Assembly (NCBI GenBank): GCA_024867545.1
Contig: JANFNE010000019.1
Location: 1,104,856-1,168,855, forward strand
From: Phytopythium helicoides
Taxonomy: Eukaryota > Oomycota > Peronosporomycetes > Pythiales > Pythiaceae
Direction of reading: 5' to 3'
Length of the DNA: 64,000 bases
Made by a program: the position numbers and the translations under genes. This document shows positions 1 to 10,016 of this stretch, piece by piece. The notes beneath the pieces are model-generated. The model worked only from the letters and a program-made list of their open reading frames with translations. It had not been told where the DNA came from and ran no database searches. How positions within the stretch are numbered: position 1 is the stretch's first letter; each line of letters begins with the position of its first letter.

Positions 1-558
1 GTGGTGATCGCGATCCGCGCCGACCTGACGGTGCGCTTCTCGCGGCGCACGATCGAGGAGGTGTTCCCGCACCTGCTGCAGGACGAGGAGCTGGTCAAGG
101 AGCTCATCGGGCTCGAGGTCACGTACCCGTGCGTCAACCACTTTCACTTCAACGAGCGCGGCAGGATCGAGTGGTACAACCCCGAGGTGGACTTCGTGAC
201 GGCGCTGATGGGGGCGTTGGGGTCGATCACCAAGGTGAGCAAGGTGCTGGGCCACGCGCTGATCGCCAAGGACCACCTGATCGGCGAGGTGGAGGGCGGA
301 GACGCGGTGCATATCAGCAGTAGCAGCAGCGGTGAGGACATGAAGTGCGATCCTGTGGAGCTCGAGAGCAAGGTGGTGCACGTGGTGGAGGACAGCGAGG
401 AAGACGAGGCGATGGGGATGGCTACACCTTTTCGTTCTGCAGGTGGGCGAGTCGTATCGGACGCCAGCGAGCACGAGCAGGACGAGGACTGGATCCCATC
501 GAGGCCGGCGGCCAGCGAGCGCGCGAACCGCATGGACGTGGCGTTCCTGCTGGGGTGA
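1..558 (+). CDS. bZIP-family regulator, 3' part only (gene A, cut by window edge)
   Basis: The frame is open from base 1 and its first codon is GTG, so this is the C-terminal part of a gene that begins upstream. The 185 residues closely match the end of the inverted paralogue at 7209-8570, with scattered substitutions. They cover the conserved C-terminal domain of this family: a VRFSRRTIEEVFPHL stretch, then an F-x-F-x-x-x-GRI-x-x-Y segment and a VDFV-x-A-L-x-x-A-LGS helix. An acidic Ser/Glu-rich tail ends in MDVAFLLG. The bZIP part is not in the window. The domain pattern suggests an NTF2-like alpha+beta fold, which is inference. Function is presumed transcriptional by homology to the complete copy. 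Confidence 0.8.
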   Translation: MVIAIRADLTVRFSRRTIEEVFPHLLQDEELVKELIGLEVTYPCVNHFHFNERGRIEWYNPEVDFVTALMGALGSITKVSKVLGHALIAKDHLIGEVEGGDAVHISSSSSGEDMKCDPVELESKVVHVVEDSEEDEAMGMATPFRSAGGRVVSDASEHEQDEDWIPSRPAASERANRMDVAFLLG

Positions 559-866
559 GATGGCTACGCAGGCTCGGCGTCTCGGATGAGTCAGTTGCAG
601 GTGACGAAAAGCGAAACGGCGGATCGAAATTAATTACTATTGTGAGCTGTCAAAAGGACATTTTGCTTAACGGTACTGTACAGATACCGGTATCGCTTCG
701 TCGCTCTACTTGCCCACAGTATACCATACCCGACCCAAGTCGCGCTACAGTAGATGCTCGTCACGAGTTGCACTGCGATTCGGCCACCCATGCGCTCACC
801 ACTAGCAAATTGCGCACGTCAACCGCAGTAGTCCACCTCTTCAGCCAGTCGCGTGTCTTCTTCGCG

Positions 867-1831
867 ATGGAGCCGCCCCCGCCCCCGCCGAGCGCCAGCA
901 AGCGCAAGCTCAGCAACAGCGAGCGCGGCAAGCTCTATCGGTCACGCCGCAAGCAGTTCGAGCGCGGCCTGGAGCGCGAGGTGAGCGCGCTGCGGCGGCG
1001 CGTGCAGGAGCTGCAGCTGTTGCTGGACACGCGGCGCCAGGAGCGTCGCCGGCCGTTGGCGTCGCCGGTCACCCGTCCGCCGAGGCTCCCGAGCGAGCTC
1101 GTGGGCCGCGTCGTGGCCGAGTACTTCCGCAAGTTCGAGTTCGGCATACCGCCGGTCGGGGTCGGGACTCCCCCGCGGCCGAGGCGCCGCTGGCGCTCGA
1201 GTCCTCGCACGCACGCTTCCTGCTTTCCGTCATGCACCCGGACCTGACGCTGTGTGGAGTGCCGCGCGGCGCGCTGGCGCTGCTCGAGCAGTGGACGCGG
1301 TACTCGGCGTACCACTCGGCGATCAAGTACGAAGTCGAGAGCGTGCGGCTGGTGGCGCCCGACCCACTGCCGGTCGTGCACATCACGGCGCGGCTGCGCG
1401 TGCGCTTCTCCAGGACGACGATCGACAAGGTGTTCCCGGGCGTCGCGAGCAACAAGGCGCTCGTGCAGCGGCTGCTGGGCCGCGAGGTCGCGTACCCCGT
1501 GGGTAACACGTTCTTCTTTGGCGAGGACGGCCGCATCCACCGCTACGACACGCACGTCGACTTTGTGGCAGCCTTTGTGGACGCGCTGGGGAGCGTGCAG
1601 GACTCGCTGCTGCTGCTGGAGCACGCCCACATCCACAGCGAGGCCATGATCGGAGACGACGAGAGCGGCAGCGAAAACAGCAGCAGCAGCAGCAGCAACA
1701 ACAACAGCATGCAGGAAGAGGTACACCGCGAAGCCACCACCTGTTCCAGGTCGGACACCAAGGATGAGCAGCGCCGGCGACAGGAAATGGACCACACTCG
1801 CGCGGCCATGTCACTTCGTGCGATCCTGTGA
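867..1831 (+). pseudogene. Frameshifted bZIP-family regulator (gene B)
   Basis: The ATG at 867 opens MEPPPPPP followed by the basic region LSNSERGKLYRSRRK and a leucine-rich coiled coil. The frame runs to a stop at 1247. The rest of the protein, with the RYSAYHSAIKYEVESV and VRFSRTTIDKVFPG segments, continues in another frame and ends at 1831. Compared with the intact inverted copy at 5919-6908, gene B has two extra bases near 1165-1185, where the sequences no longer align codon by codon. The space is too short for a normal intron. I therefore call it a recent pseudogene; a sequencing indel is the alternative. The Ser/Asn codon run near 1675-1710 is shorter than in its partner. Confidence 0.75.
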
Positions 1832-3777
1832 ATAGCAAGCGAGGCTCCTTACACCCACCCACGCTCGTGCCACCACCGCCGCCTCAAGCGAATCGGCGAC
1901 GGCAAGTCCGCAGTAATGCGTGGCACGCGTTGCATCGGCATCAAGTAAGTACTGTATTGGGAGAGAGAAATGGACGCATTTGTTGAAATCGAGGTGGCGA
2001 CCACCTCACCTGACGTCACGAGAGCCACGACATCCAAACCGATCGCTCTACTGTTCAACTCAACTCGAATCGTACACATACACACAAACACAAACACACA
2101 CGAACACATGCAGACAGACATACACGGAGCGCTTGGTGTCGGCGCGACAGAGACTCGGCGGAGGAAAGTGGACCGGTGTCAGGCCATCCATTTCCAGCGA
2201 TGGGCCAGATGACGACCAGGGCGAGTCGTCATGACGACGGGGTCTCCGGTCCACTGTCCAGAAGTACAGTACCGGTATGTTGACGCGCACCGATTACGGT
2301 ACTGCGTTCCAGTACACGGTGTGTATTTCATATTCTATGGATTGTATGTCCAGGGTTTTTACGGGGTTATCGGCGTGAGCTCGTCGTGAAGATCATCACC
2401 GCGGAAGGCAACGTGATGGTGGCTACCGATAGTGGGTTGTGATGAGTCTCCCCGACAGTAGCCATGATTTCAAAACATGGATCTGCATGACCTCGACGAG
2501 TGGCGACTCAAGCGTAGTGAGCGGGTCTGTGGGTGCTGGAGGCGGGATATCGACGTCGTCTACCTCGTGGTCCCTGGCGATCGCAGTGGAGTGCAGAGTC
2601 GACTATTGTTCAAGCAGCTGTGTGCTTGGTGCTGCAGATCGGTGTCGATCTCGTTGGGGATGTCAACGACTGCTTCTAGCGGCATGGTGACCTTTTCCAC
2701 TGCGTATAGCAGATTGCTCGAAAGATGCGTGACGTTCTCCGGAGTAACAAGTCTGCATCCGTCGCCACTGGTGAATCTTCGTAGGTGTTCGACAGCCAGC
2801 CGTAGTAGTACAACACTTGGTCTATCAAAGCGACGGAAAGGTATCCTATCAACGACGCTAACTTATCATGATGCCGGCGGCGTGCAGCTTGAGCGGTTGG
2901 TTCTAGTATTGTTCTGTACGATGGTAGTATCGGCTCGGTATCGGGTGGTACCTTCAAGGAAGCTTGGAGTGGCGAGTGGTGTCAGCAGCACGAGTAGAGT
3001 GGTGGTGATTGTCGGCTTTGCTAGCATAGCTAGCGGCAGCGATGGCTAGGCAAAAGGAATGGCAGCGAATACAAGTTGGTTCATTGTTCATAGAGAGAAA
3101 GCGCGGAAAATTTGGCTGTGACCACGTACAGGTGGCATGAGGACTGATGAGTAGAGGCCTGCAACCTCTTCGTTGAAGTGGTCAAAATCCAACGTTTTTA
3201 CCGGTATCTACCGACAGAAACCGGTGTTGGCTGCGATGACGACCCGAAGAAGGGTCCACGACGACCCTGCTCGATGCCACGTCGACTTGAGGAGCAAGCA
3301 AGCGACTTCGGTGTGGAGACTGACTGACTGGCTCGAAGGGATGCGTGAGGTTTGCGTGCTCCAAAATGGTTTACTCAACACTTTCGAGCAGAGAGCAGTC
3401 CAACTGTGCACCACGGGGCCACCTGCGCGCGCGCTGCTCATGCAGGAGCTTTTTTTCGCGGGTAAACAGCTCGCGGTGTCGAGGTAGGACATGATAACAA
3501 CTGCAACCAAGCAATGCAGTTATATGCGGAGGGCTCTGCCTGCGTTCCCGAGCGATCGTTGAGGTCTCATGATGATGAAACAGACATGCGGCTGGTTGGT
3601 CGCTTGGCCGTTTCGTGGTGAGGTGCTGAACTCTTCCGAGTTCGGGCCAAAATGAGCCACGCAATGGCGACTCGGAATCTACCATGAATGACATGCAAAG
3701 GTGTCGTCGTTCTCGTGTTACATGGCACTCCAATAAATCTACTCCTGCTAGCTCGCTCGCGGCTTGCGCCGCATCTG
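1832..3777. other. Intergenic, no supported gene
   Basis: The first 500 bases belong to the inverted-repeat arm and hold a CA-rich microsatellite at about 2073-2105. From 2325 to 3777 is the spacer of the palindrome. It has lower GC, and its open frames on both strands (for example 2477-3049) show no recognisable domain or gene-like composition. I see no RNA gene. Confidence 0.6.
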
Positions 3778-4881
3778 TTAGTGGCCGCCGTCTAGGCTGA
3801 GGTGCTCGAGCAGCTCGGAGGCCTCGCGCACGCTGCCGAGCGCGTCGCTCCAGCCGCCGACTAGGTCCACCTGTGCGTCGTACTGCGTGATCTTGCCGTC
3901 CGGGCCAAAGTAAAAGTGCACCCGCACGGGGTACGACACCTCCAGCCCGAGCAGGCGTTCCACACGCGCGCGCTCAGCCTCGGCGTTCTCTCCCTCGCCC
4001 TCGCTAGCAGCCACGATGGCCGGGAACATGCCCCGTAGGTGGCGGCGGCCAAACCGCACCTGAAGGTCGCCCGAGGCCACGACCAAGGCGCGCGGCTCGA
4101 GTCCTATCACGTCCAGGTGGGACAGCTTGAGATGAAGAGACTGGTGCGCGCGCGTGTGCGACTCCCAGCAGTGCGAGAGGTGCTCGATGCCGACGCTTCC
4201 GTCAAACACGAGCTGTGGGTCCACGAGCGTGTCCATGAAAACTTCTTGGCGTGGAGACCGCCGCAGCTGCAGCGCACTGGCGTCGGCGCCGCCGTCTTCG
4301 GTCAGGAACGCCGGGATGCCGAGCTCGAAGGCCGCAAAGTACTCGCAGACGACGCGAGAGTAGGGCGTCGTGGGCAGCGTCGAGTGCGGCGATCCGTTGG
4401 CGTAGCGCACGATGGTCTGCAGCAGGTCGTGGCGCATGCGTCCGCAGTTCTCGAGCGTGGTGATCTCCTGCTGCAGGTCCTGCACCTGTCGCGTGAGCGC
4501 GTCCATGTAGTTCTTGCGCCTCGAGCGGTAGAGCTTGCCGCGCTCGCTGTTGGTCATCCTGCGCTTGACGGTGCCGCGCTTGGCCCCCGGGCCCGCCGAC
4601 GCCACGATGGGGCCGGCCGCCGCCGATATCGTCGGCACGCGCAGCAGCCCCGTGACGGTGAAGCTGGGCGGGGGAGAGCTCGTGCCCATCGACGACAAGC
4701 TGAGCTGGAAAGGCGGCGGCGTCATGGGCTGCGCGGCCGCCGGCGGGTGCTCGTGCACGGCCGAGGGCGAGCGCTGGCCCTTGGCCGCCTCCTCGGGCGC
4801 CTTAAGGGCCGGCAGCTCGTCCTCTGGGGCCGCCAGGAGCGACGAGATGGCCATGCGCGCGTCGCGGGGGGCCACCATCAT
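3778..4881 (-). CDS. bZIP-family regulator in the palindrome spacer (gene C)
   Basis: A 367-residue protein starting at 4881. A Pro/Ala-rich N-terminus leads to the basic region TNSERGKLYRSRRK (Asn111), then a leucine-rich coiled coil. It keeps the N-x7-R spacing of bZIP DNA-binding regions, but the usual AA pair is RG and the Ser/Cys before the Arg is Tyr. The C-terminal half has the family domain with a VRFGRRHLRGMFP segment, an HFYFGPDGKITQYDAQVDLV segment and a DALGSV helix. Within this window it is a third paralogue and is not part of the inverted arms. Probable DNA-binding transcription factor; target unknown. Confidence 0.85.
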   Translation of the reverse strand: MMVAPRDARMAISSLLAAPEDELPALKAPEEAAKGQRSPSAVHEHPPAAAQPMTPPPFQLSLSSMGTSSPPPSFTVTGLLRVPTISAAAGPIVASAGPGAKRGTVKRRMTNSERGKLYRSRRKNYMDALTRQVQDLQQEITTLENCGRMRHDLLQTIVRYANGSPHSTLPTTPYSRVVCEYFAAFELGIPAFLTEDGGADASALQLRRSPRQEVFMDTLVDPQLVFDGSVGIEHLSHCWESHTRAHQSLHLKLSHLDVIGLEPRALVVASGDLQVRFGRRHLRGMFPAIVAASEGEGENAEAERARVERLLGLEVSYPVRVHFYFGPDGKITQYDAQVDLVGGWSDALGSVREASELLEHLSLDGGH

Positions 4882-5918
4882 GGCGGTCCAGGGTCGATTC
4901 GCGGAGTGGCCGCGGAGGGAGGGGCCAGCCGAAAATAACTGACATTATGTATGTGGTATAGTGGAAGCAAGAGAAGTAGAGTGCCGCCGGTTTAGAAGAC
5001 CTGCGCAGTGGCTATGCACGCTGTCGACTGCTTTTGTAATATGTACTGTACGCTAGACTAGCTAACGAAAAGGAGTAGATGTACGGCGTTTGCTCAATAA
5101 GAGCAGTACTACTGCGCGGCCCTCTAAGAATAGATGAGTCGGTTTGTCTCGCGTCCTCGACTGGGCTATCTGTATCTAAAGATACCTTTCAAAACTGCAA
5201 GTGCCTCTATTTATTAAATTTGGTAGCCAGCTAGCAGACACTCTGGACCCCGACTCGCTCAGGAGCTACCTCTAATACTTTAGGCAATTGTGAAGTTATA
5301 GACTACCAGGTAGTCATTCATCTACGGTACGCTCCGAGAACGAGAGAGACAGCAAAAGAAATCAACTACTGTACATGTACACACCGTGTACTGGAACGCA
5401 GTACCGTAATCGGTGCGCGTCAACATACCGGTACTGTACTTCTGGACAGTGGACCGGAGACCCCGTCGTCATGACGACTCGCCCTGGTCGTCATCTGGCC
5501 CATCGCTGGAAATGGATGGCCTGACACCGGTCCACTTTCCTCCGTCGAGTCTCTGTCGCGCCGACACCAGGCGCGCCGTGTGTGTCTGTCTGCATGTGGT
5601 TGTGTGTGTCTGTGTCTGTGTGTGTGCGTGTGTGCGTGTGTGCGACTCGACTTGAGTTGAGTTGAGTTGAACAGTGGAGCGATCGGCTTGGATGTCGTGG
5701 CTCTCGTGACGTGAGGTGAGGTGGTCGCCACTTCGATTTCAACAAACGCGTTCATTTCTCTCTCTCAATACTGTATGTAACCTTCTTGATGCCGACGCAA
5801 CGCGTGCTCTCTACATGCCACGCATTACTGACTGCGGACCGTCGCCGATTCCCTTGATTCCCATGAGGCGGCGGTGGTGGCACGAGCGTGGGTGGGTGCG
5901 AGGACCCTCGCTTGCTAT
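4882..5918. other. Intergenic with TG-rich microsatellite
   Basis: This holds the upstream region of gene C and, from about 5381, the outer end of the right inverted arm, including a TG-rich run at about 5580-5641 that mirrors the CA-rich run of the left arm. No coding feature is supported. Confidence 0.6.
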
Positions 5919-6051
5919 TCACAGGATCGCACGGAGCGACATGGCCGCGCGCGTGTGGTCCATTTCCTGTCGCCGGCGCTGCTCATCCTCGGTGTCCGAC
6001 CTGGAACAGGTGGTGGCTTCGCCGTGAACCTCTTCCCGCATGTTGTTGTTT

Positions 6052-6092
<41 letters not shown>

Positions 6093-7767
6093 TTCGCTAC
6101 TGCACTCGTCGTCTCCGATCATGGCCTCGCTGCGGATGTGGGCGTGCTCCAGCAACAGCAGCGAGTCCTGCACGCTGCCCAGCGCGTCCACGAACGCCGC
6201 CACATAGTCGACGTGCGTGTCGTAGCGGTGGATGCGGCCGTCCTCGCCAAAGAAGAACGTGTTGCCCACAGGGTATGCGACCTCGCGGCCCAGCAGTCGC
6301 TGCACAAGCGCCTCGTTGCTCGCGACGCCCGGGAACACCTTGTCGATCGTCGTCCTGGAGAAGCGCAGGCGCAGTCGCGCCGTGATGTGCACGACCGGCA
6401 GTGGGTCGGATGCCACCAGCCGCACGCTCTCGACTTCATACTTGATCGCCGAGTGGTACGCCGAGTACCGCGTCCACTGCTCGAGCAGCGCCAGCGCGCC
6501 GCGCGGCACTCCACACAGCGTCAGGTCCGGGTGCATGACGGAAAACAGGAAGCGTGCGTGCGGGGACTCGAGCGCCAGCGGGGCGACCTCATCGCCGACT
6601 CCGACCCCGACCGGCGGCAAGCCGAACTCGAACATGCGGAAGTACTCGGCCACGACGCGGCCCACGAGCTCGCTCGGGAGCCTCGGCGCGCGGGCGTCCG
6701 GCCACGCCAACGGCCAGCGCCGCCGCTCCTGGCGCCGCGCGTCCAGCGACAGCTGCAGCTCCTGCACGCGCCGCCGCAGCGCGCTCACCTCGCGCTCCAG
6801 GCCGCGCTCGAACTGCTTGCGGCGCGACCGGTAGAGCTTTCCGCGCTCGCTGTTGCTGAGCCTGCGCTTGCTGGCGCGCGGCGGGGGCGGGGGCGGGGAC
6901 GGCTCCATTGCGAGGAAGTCGCGCGACTGGCTGAAGAGGTGGGCGACTGCGGTTGACGTGCGCAATTTGCTAGTGGTGAGCGTGTGGGTGGCCAAATCGC
7001 AGGTGCAACTCGTGACGAGCATCTAGCGCGACTTGGGTATGGTATGGTATACGGTGGACAAGTCGAGCGACGGAAGCGATACCGGTATCTGGACAGTACC
7101 GCTAAGCAAACACGTCCTTTTGACAGCTCACAATAGTAATTAATTTCGATCGGCCGTTACGCTTTTTTCGTCACCTGCAACTGACTCATCCGAGCCGCCG
7201 TAGCCATCTCATCCTAGCAGGAACGCCACGTCCATGCGGTTCGCGCGCTCGCTGGCCGCTGGCTTCGATGGGACCCAGTCCTCCTCCTGCTCCTGCTCGC
7301 TAACGTCCGACATGACTCGCCTGTCCGCAGAACGAACATCTGCAGCCATCCCCATCGCCTCGTCTTCCTCGCTGTCCTCCACCACGTGCACCACCTTGCT
7401 CTCGAGCTCCCCAGGATCGCACTTCCAGTCCTCACTGCTGCTGCTACTGCTGACATGCACCGCGTCGCCGCCCTCCACCTCGCCGATCAGGTGGTCCTTG
7501 GCGATCAGCGCGTGCCCCAGCACCTTGCCCACCTTGGTGATCGACCCCAACGCCCCCATCAGCGCCGCCACGAAGTCCACCTCGGGGTTGTACCACTCGA
7601 TCCTGCCGCGCTCGTTGAAGTGGAAGTGGTTGACGCACGGGTACGTGACCTCGAGCCCGATGAGCTCCTTGACCAGCTCCTCGTCCTGCACCAGGTGCGG
7701 GAACACTTCCTCGATCGTGCGCCGAGAGAAGCGCACCGTGAGGTCGGCGCGGATCGCGATCACCACC
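5381..7767 (-). repeat. Right arm of the large inverted duplication
   Basis: Reverse-complement partner of 1-2325. It carries the intact copy B' and the 3' part of A'. The similarity continues up to the point corresponding to the left edge of the window, so the true arm may be longer. The spacer between the arms is about 3 kb. Confidence 0.9.
5919..6908 (-). CDS. bZIP-family regulator, intact inverted copy (gene B')
   Basis: 329 residues if started at the ATG at 6908, which matches the start conserved in gene B; the open frame extends further upstream to 7022. Poly-Pro N-terminus, basic region LSNSERGKLYRSRRK (Asn19) with Tyr at the usual Ser/Cys position, and coiled coil to about residue 60. 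The C-terminal family domain (about 95-280) includes RYSAYHSAIKYEVES, a VFPGVASNEALVQRLLG helix and HRYDTHVDYVAAFVDALGSV. A run of 13 serines encoded by a GCT/CTG-type repeat at about 6055-6091 follows. It is the uninterrupted partner of frameshifted gene B. Likely a transcription factor of the oomycete-expanded bZIP group. Confidence 0.88.
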
Positions 7768-8570
7768 GGCGCGCTCTCCAGCTCGTCCTCATTGTACGCG
7801 GTTGCAGCCTGCTCCGATGCGCGCGCGACCTCGAGCGAGCGGAGCGTCCAGCGGATGCTCGAGTGGTAGATGCTGTAGCGCTCCCACTGGTCGAGCAGCA
7901 GGTCGATACCCGAGAACTCGCCGAACCGCAAGTCCTTCTCCATGACTGCGCGCAGAAAGCCTGCCTGCGACGCCGTGGCCTTGGATACAAGTTCAGCCGT
8001 CGCCGCCTCCTCGTTGACCTGCAGCCTCACGGGTGCACCGAGCGCAAACTGCCGGCAGTACTCGACCACGAGCCGCGCCGAGGACCCGAGCGGCGTGCGC
8101 GTGGCCGACACCGCGAGCTCTCCGCGCACGTGGCGCGCGACCGAAAGCGCGGCCACCTGCTCCCTCAGCTCGGCCACGCTGCGCTCCAGCTCCTCCGTGT
8201 ACATTTTCTTGCGCCGCCGGTAGTACTTGCCGCGCTCGCTGTTGCTCATGAGCTTGAGGTTGGGCACGATGCTCATGCGCGTCTGCCTGCTCCTGCTCCG
8301 CTGCGTCTGCATCTGCGTCTGCCGATCGCCCGCCGTGCTGACGAACGCAGCGACGAACGCGCTTTGGCCATGTCCTCCTCCGTCGTACGTGCCGACGTGA
8401 TCCACCGGCGGAGGACCAATCCACGAGCGCTCCGAGCGCTCCGAGCCCTCCCAGAGGCCCCGTGGACCCTCCGCAGGCGCGCGCGGAGGCGTCGAGCGCG
8501 AGAGGATTCGGCCGTCGGCATGCGCGGGCGGCGGCGCTCGCCAGTGGCCGGCGGGGAGCGCAGGCGCCAT
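7209..8570 (-). CDS. bZIP-family regulator, complete copy (gene A')
   Basis: 453 residues from the ATG at 8570; the open frame continues to 8606, but only from a TTG codon. A low-complexity N-terminus with Gln/Arg-rich stretches precedes the basic region MSNSERGKYYRRRKK (Asn110), which keeps N-x7-R with Tyr in the Ser/Cys position. A coiled coil follows, then the family domain with WERYSIYHSSIRWTLRSLEV, VRFSRRTIEEVFPHL and EWYNPEVDFVAALMGALGS. The tail is Ser/Glu/Asp-rich and ends MDVAFLLG, as in gene A. It lies head-to-tail with B' about 300 bp away, the same order as A-B on the left arm. Predicted nuclear transcription factor. Confidence 0.88.
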   Translation of the reverse strand: MAPALPAGHWRAPPPAHADGRILSRSTPPRAPAEGPRGLWEGSERSERSWIGPPPVDHVGTYDGGGHGQSAFVAAFVSTAGDRQTQMQTQRSRSRQTRMSIVPNLKLMSNSERGKYYRRRKKMYTEELERSVAELREQVAALSVARHVRGELAVSATRTPLGSSARLVVEYCRQFALGAPVRLQVNEEAATAELVSKATASQAGFLRAVMEKDLRFGEFSGIDLLLDQWERYSIYHSSIRWTLRSLEVARASEQAATAYNEDELESAPVVIAIRADLTVRFSRRTIEEVFPHLVQDEELVKELIGLEVTYPCVNHFHFNERGRIEWYNPEVDFVAALMGALGSITKVGKVLGHALIAKDHLIGEVEGGDAVHVSSSSSSEDWKCDPGELESKVVHVVEDSEEDEAMGMAADVRSADRRVMSDVSEQEQEEDWVPSKPAASERANRMDVAFLLG

Positions 8571-8720
8571 CGCGGCCGCCGGAGATCGCCTGGCGGCTTC
8601 GGCCAAGGTCGCGTTGCTCGGAAAGTGTCGAAATAGAGCGGCATATTTCGAAGAAAACGTGGGGTCTGTGGGAAGCGTCGTGTTTGTACTGTAGATTGCG
8701 ATTCCGACCGTGTCGAAATT

Positions 8721-9056
8721 TTACATTTTAGTGCTTGAAGCCATGTACACTTGCAGCCACCGCTCGGCGGCCGTGTGCCCATGTGCGAGCGCCATGCCCG
8801 CGCTCTCGGGCGGACACCGCACTCGCGCCGCCCGCTGCTGCTCGCTTGCGGCATCTGCAGGCTTCGGCTGGCAGTCGCGCGCCTCCCCGAGCGCCTGCAG
8901 CAGCGCCAGGCGGCCGAAGCGCGCGGCCACCGCCATGTTTGTCCACTCGAGCGACCCCGCGAGGAACGAGAGCACATGGGCACGCAGTTCGGGCACTGGC
9001 AGCAGCTCCAGCAGTGCGCGGGCCGCCAGGTCGGCCGAGAAGGCGCGGATGCGCAT
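8721..9056 (-). CDS. Short hypothetical protein, ankyrin-like in appearance
   Basis: 111 residues from the ATG at 9056; the frame is open upstream to 9239. A Leu/Ala helical region (residues 1-60) includes VAARFGRLALLQALGEA, followed by AGMALAHGHTAAERWLQVYM near the end. That resembles degenerate ankyrin helix pairs common in oomycete ankyrin proteins. I cannot confirm a family. It could be a fragment of a larger gene or a standalone small protein. Confidence 0.4.
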   Translation of the reverse strand: MRIRAFSADLAARALLELLPVPELRAHVLSFLAGSLEWTNMAVAARFGRLALLQALGEARDCQPKPADAASEQQRAARVRCPPESAGMALAHGHTAAERWLQVYMASSTKM

Positions 9057-10016
9057 GGTGCTGCGCGTGCGGACGCGACAGGAGCGAGGCTTGGAGGCGG
9101 ACGAGGCGTCGGCTCCGTGAGGAGACCATGGCAGCAGTTGAAGCAGCGATCTCAAGGAGGCGGTCATTGGCGTGGCTGATGGAGCGTTTACGAGTGCGGT
9201 GGTGCAGCGCAGCGCGCTCTGATGTGCATCACGACGCACGACACGCGCGCGATCGTGTCTCTGTGTTTCGGCGGTGGGATTGGAAGCGCGTGGTTCATGA
9301 TGGGACCATCAACGTCAAGCTGTCGGTTGTCGTCGAAAGCAATTGGCATGGAGTCATTCGCAACCACCGCCGAGCACAAGTCGGCCGCCGGTCGGTCGGA
9401 CTACTCCCTCGCGGACCCCGTTGCACTCGGGGGAATCGACCAGATGAACGCAACCGCGATATTCTGTCGACCGTGCGGTCGGAAGTTATCGTGATGATCG
9501 TGGCGATGACAAAGATCTCGCCTTCATCCTGGTGATGTTCCTCGCCGTCAACACCTTCCGGTGTGTGGCATCCATCGCCACCTTCATGATCAGTGGGAGA
9601 CGGTGCACCGCCCGCATTCTCCTTGGACGCATGAGCTGGCCCATGGCCTCTCTCTCACCTGCGTGAGAACCACCTTAGCTGTGGACATTGACTCGACCGC
9701 ATTGACTCGACCGCGTTGACTCGATCATGGCGTGCTGGCCAACGTCCTCGACGGCTTCGCATCGAACACGGCCAAATCAAATGATTGTGGGGGCAGGTTG
9801 ATGAGATGACTTGACGTGGGTTGTCAGAGAGAATACGTTTCAGCGCGGGGCGTCAACGCTCTGGACTGCGGGTCGTGGCTTTCCTCCAATCCGCGCGCTC
9901 GGTTTCCGCGACCGCCGCTCTCCTGTTTATACCGTAGATATTCGTCACCACCACCTTGCTCTTTTTCCACCGTTGGGCGGCCGTCACTTTTCCTTTCCAG
10001 GGCGCGACGGTCAACA
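9057..10016. other. Intergenic, no supported gene
   Basis: Open frames here are short and lack recognisable domains. A small direct repeat of about 14-15 bp (ttgactcgaccgc) occurs three times at about 9688-9727. The last 200 bases are the likely promoter and 5' UTR of the gene at 10017. Confidence 0.55.

Larger units (their letters stand above)
1..2325 (+). repeat. Left arm of a large inverted duplication
   Basis: The sequence from the window edge to about 2325 reappears in reverse complement at about 5381-7767, covering gene A 3' end, the intergenic space, gene B, its 3' flank and a CA-rich microsatellite. The arms differ by substitutions and by microsatellite and codon-repeat length, so the duplication is not brand new. 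The left end is not reached and may lie upstream. The arm boundary near 2325 is set by the loss of similarity just after a segment containing cagtacacggtgtgta. Confidence 0.9.

Noticed and set aside
1163..1247. An intron in gene B instead of a frameshift
   Set aside because: The frames overlap, the intact copy B' has no intron there, and the difference is two bases.
2477..3049. 190-codon frame in the palindrome spacer
   Set aside because: Begins in weak context, no domain, and mixed Ser/Val composition typical of chance open frames.
4039..4938. Long open frame opposite gene C
   Set aside because: Antisense shadow of a GC-rich coding region; Arg/Ala/Gly-rich with no domain.
7386..8636. 416-codon open frame opposite gene A'
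   Set aside because: Antisense shadow; composition is the mirror of the real bZIP gene and has no domain.
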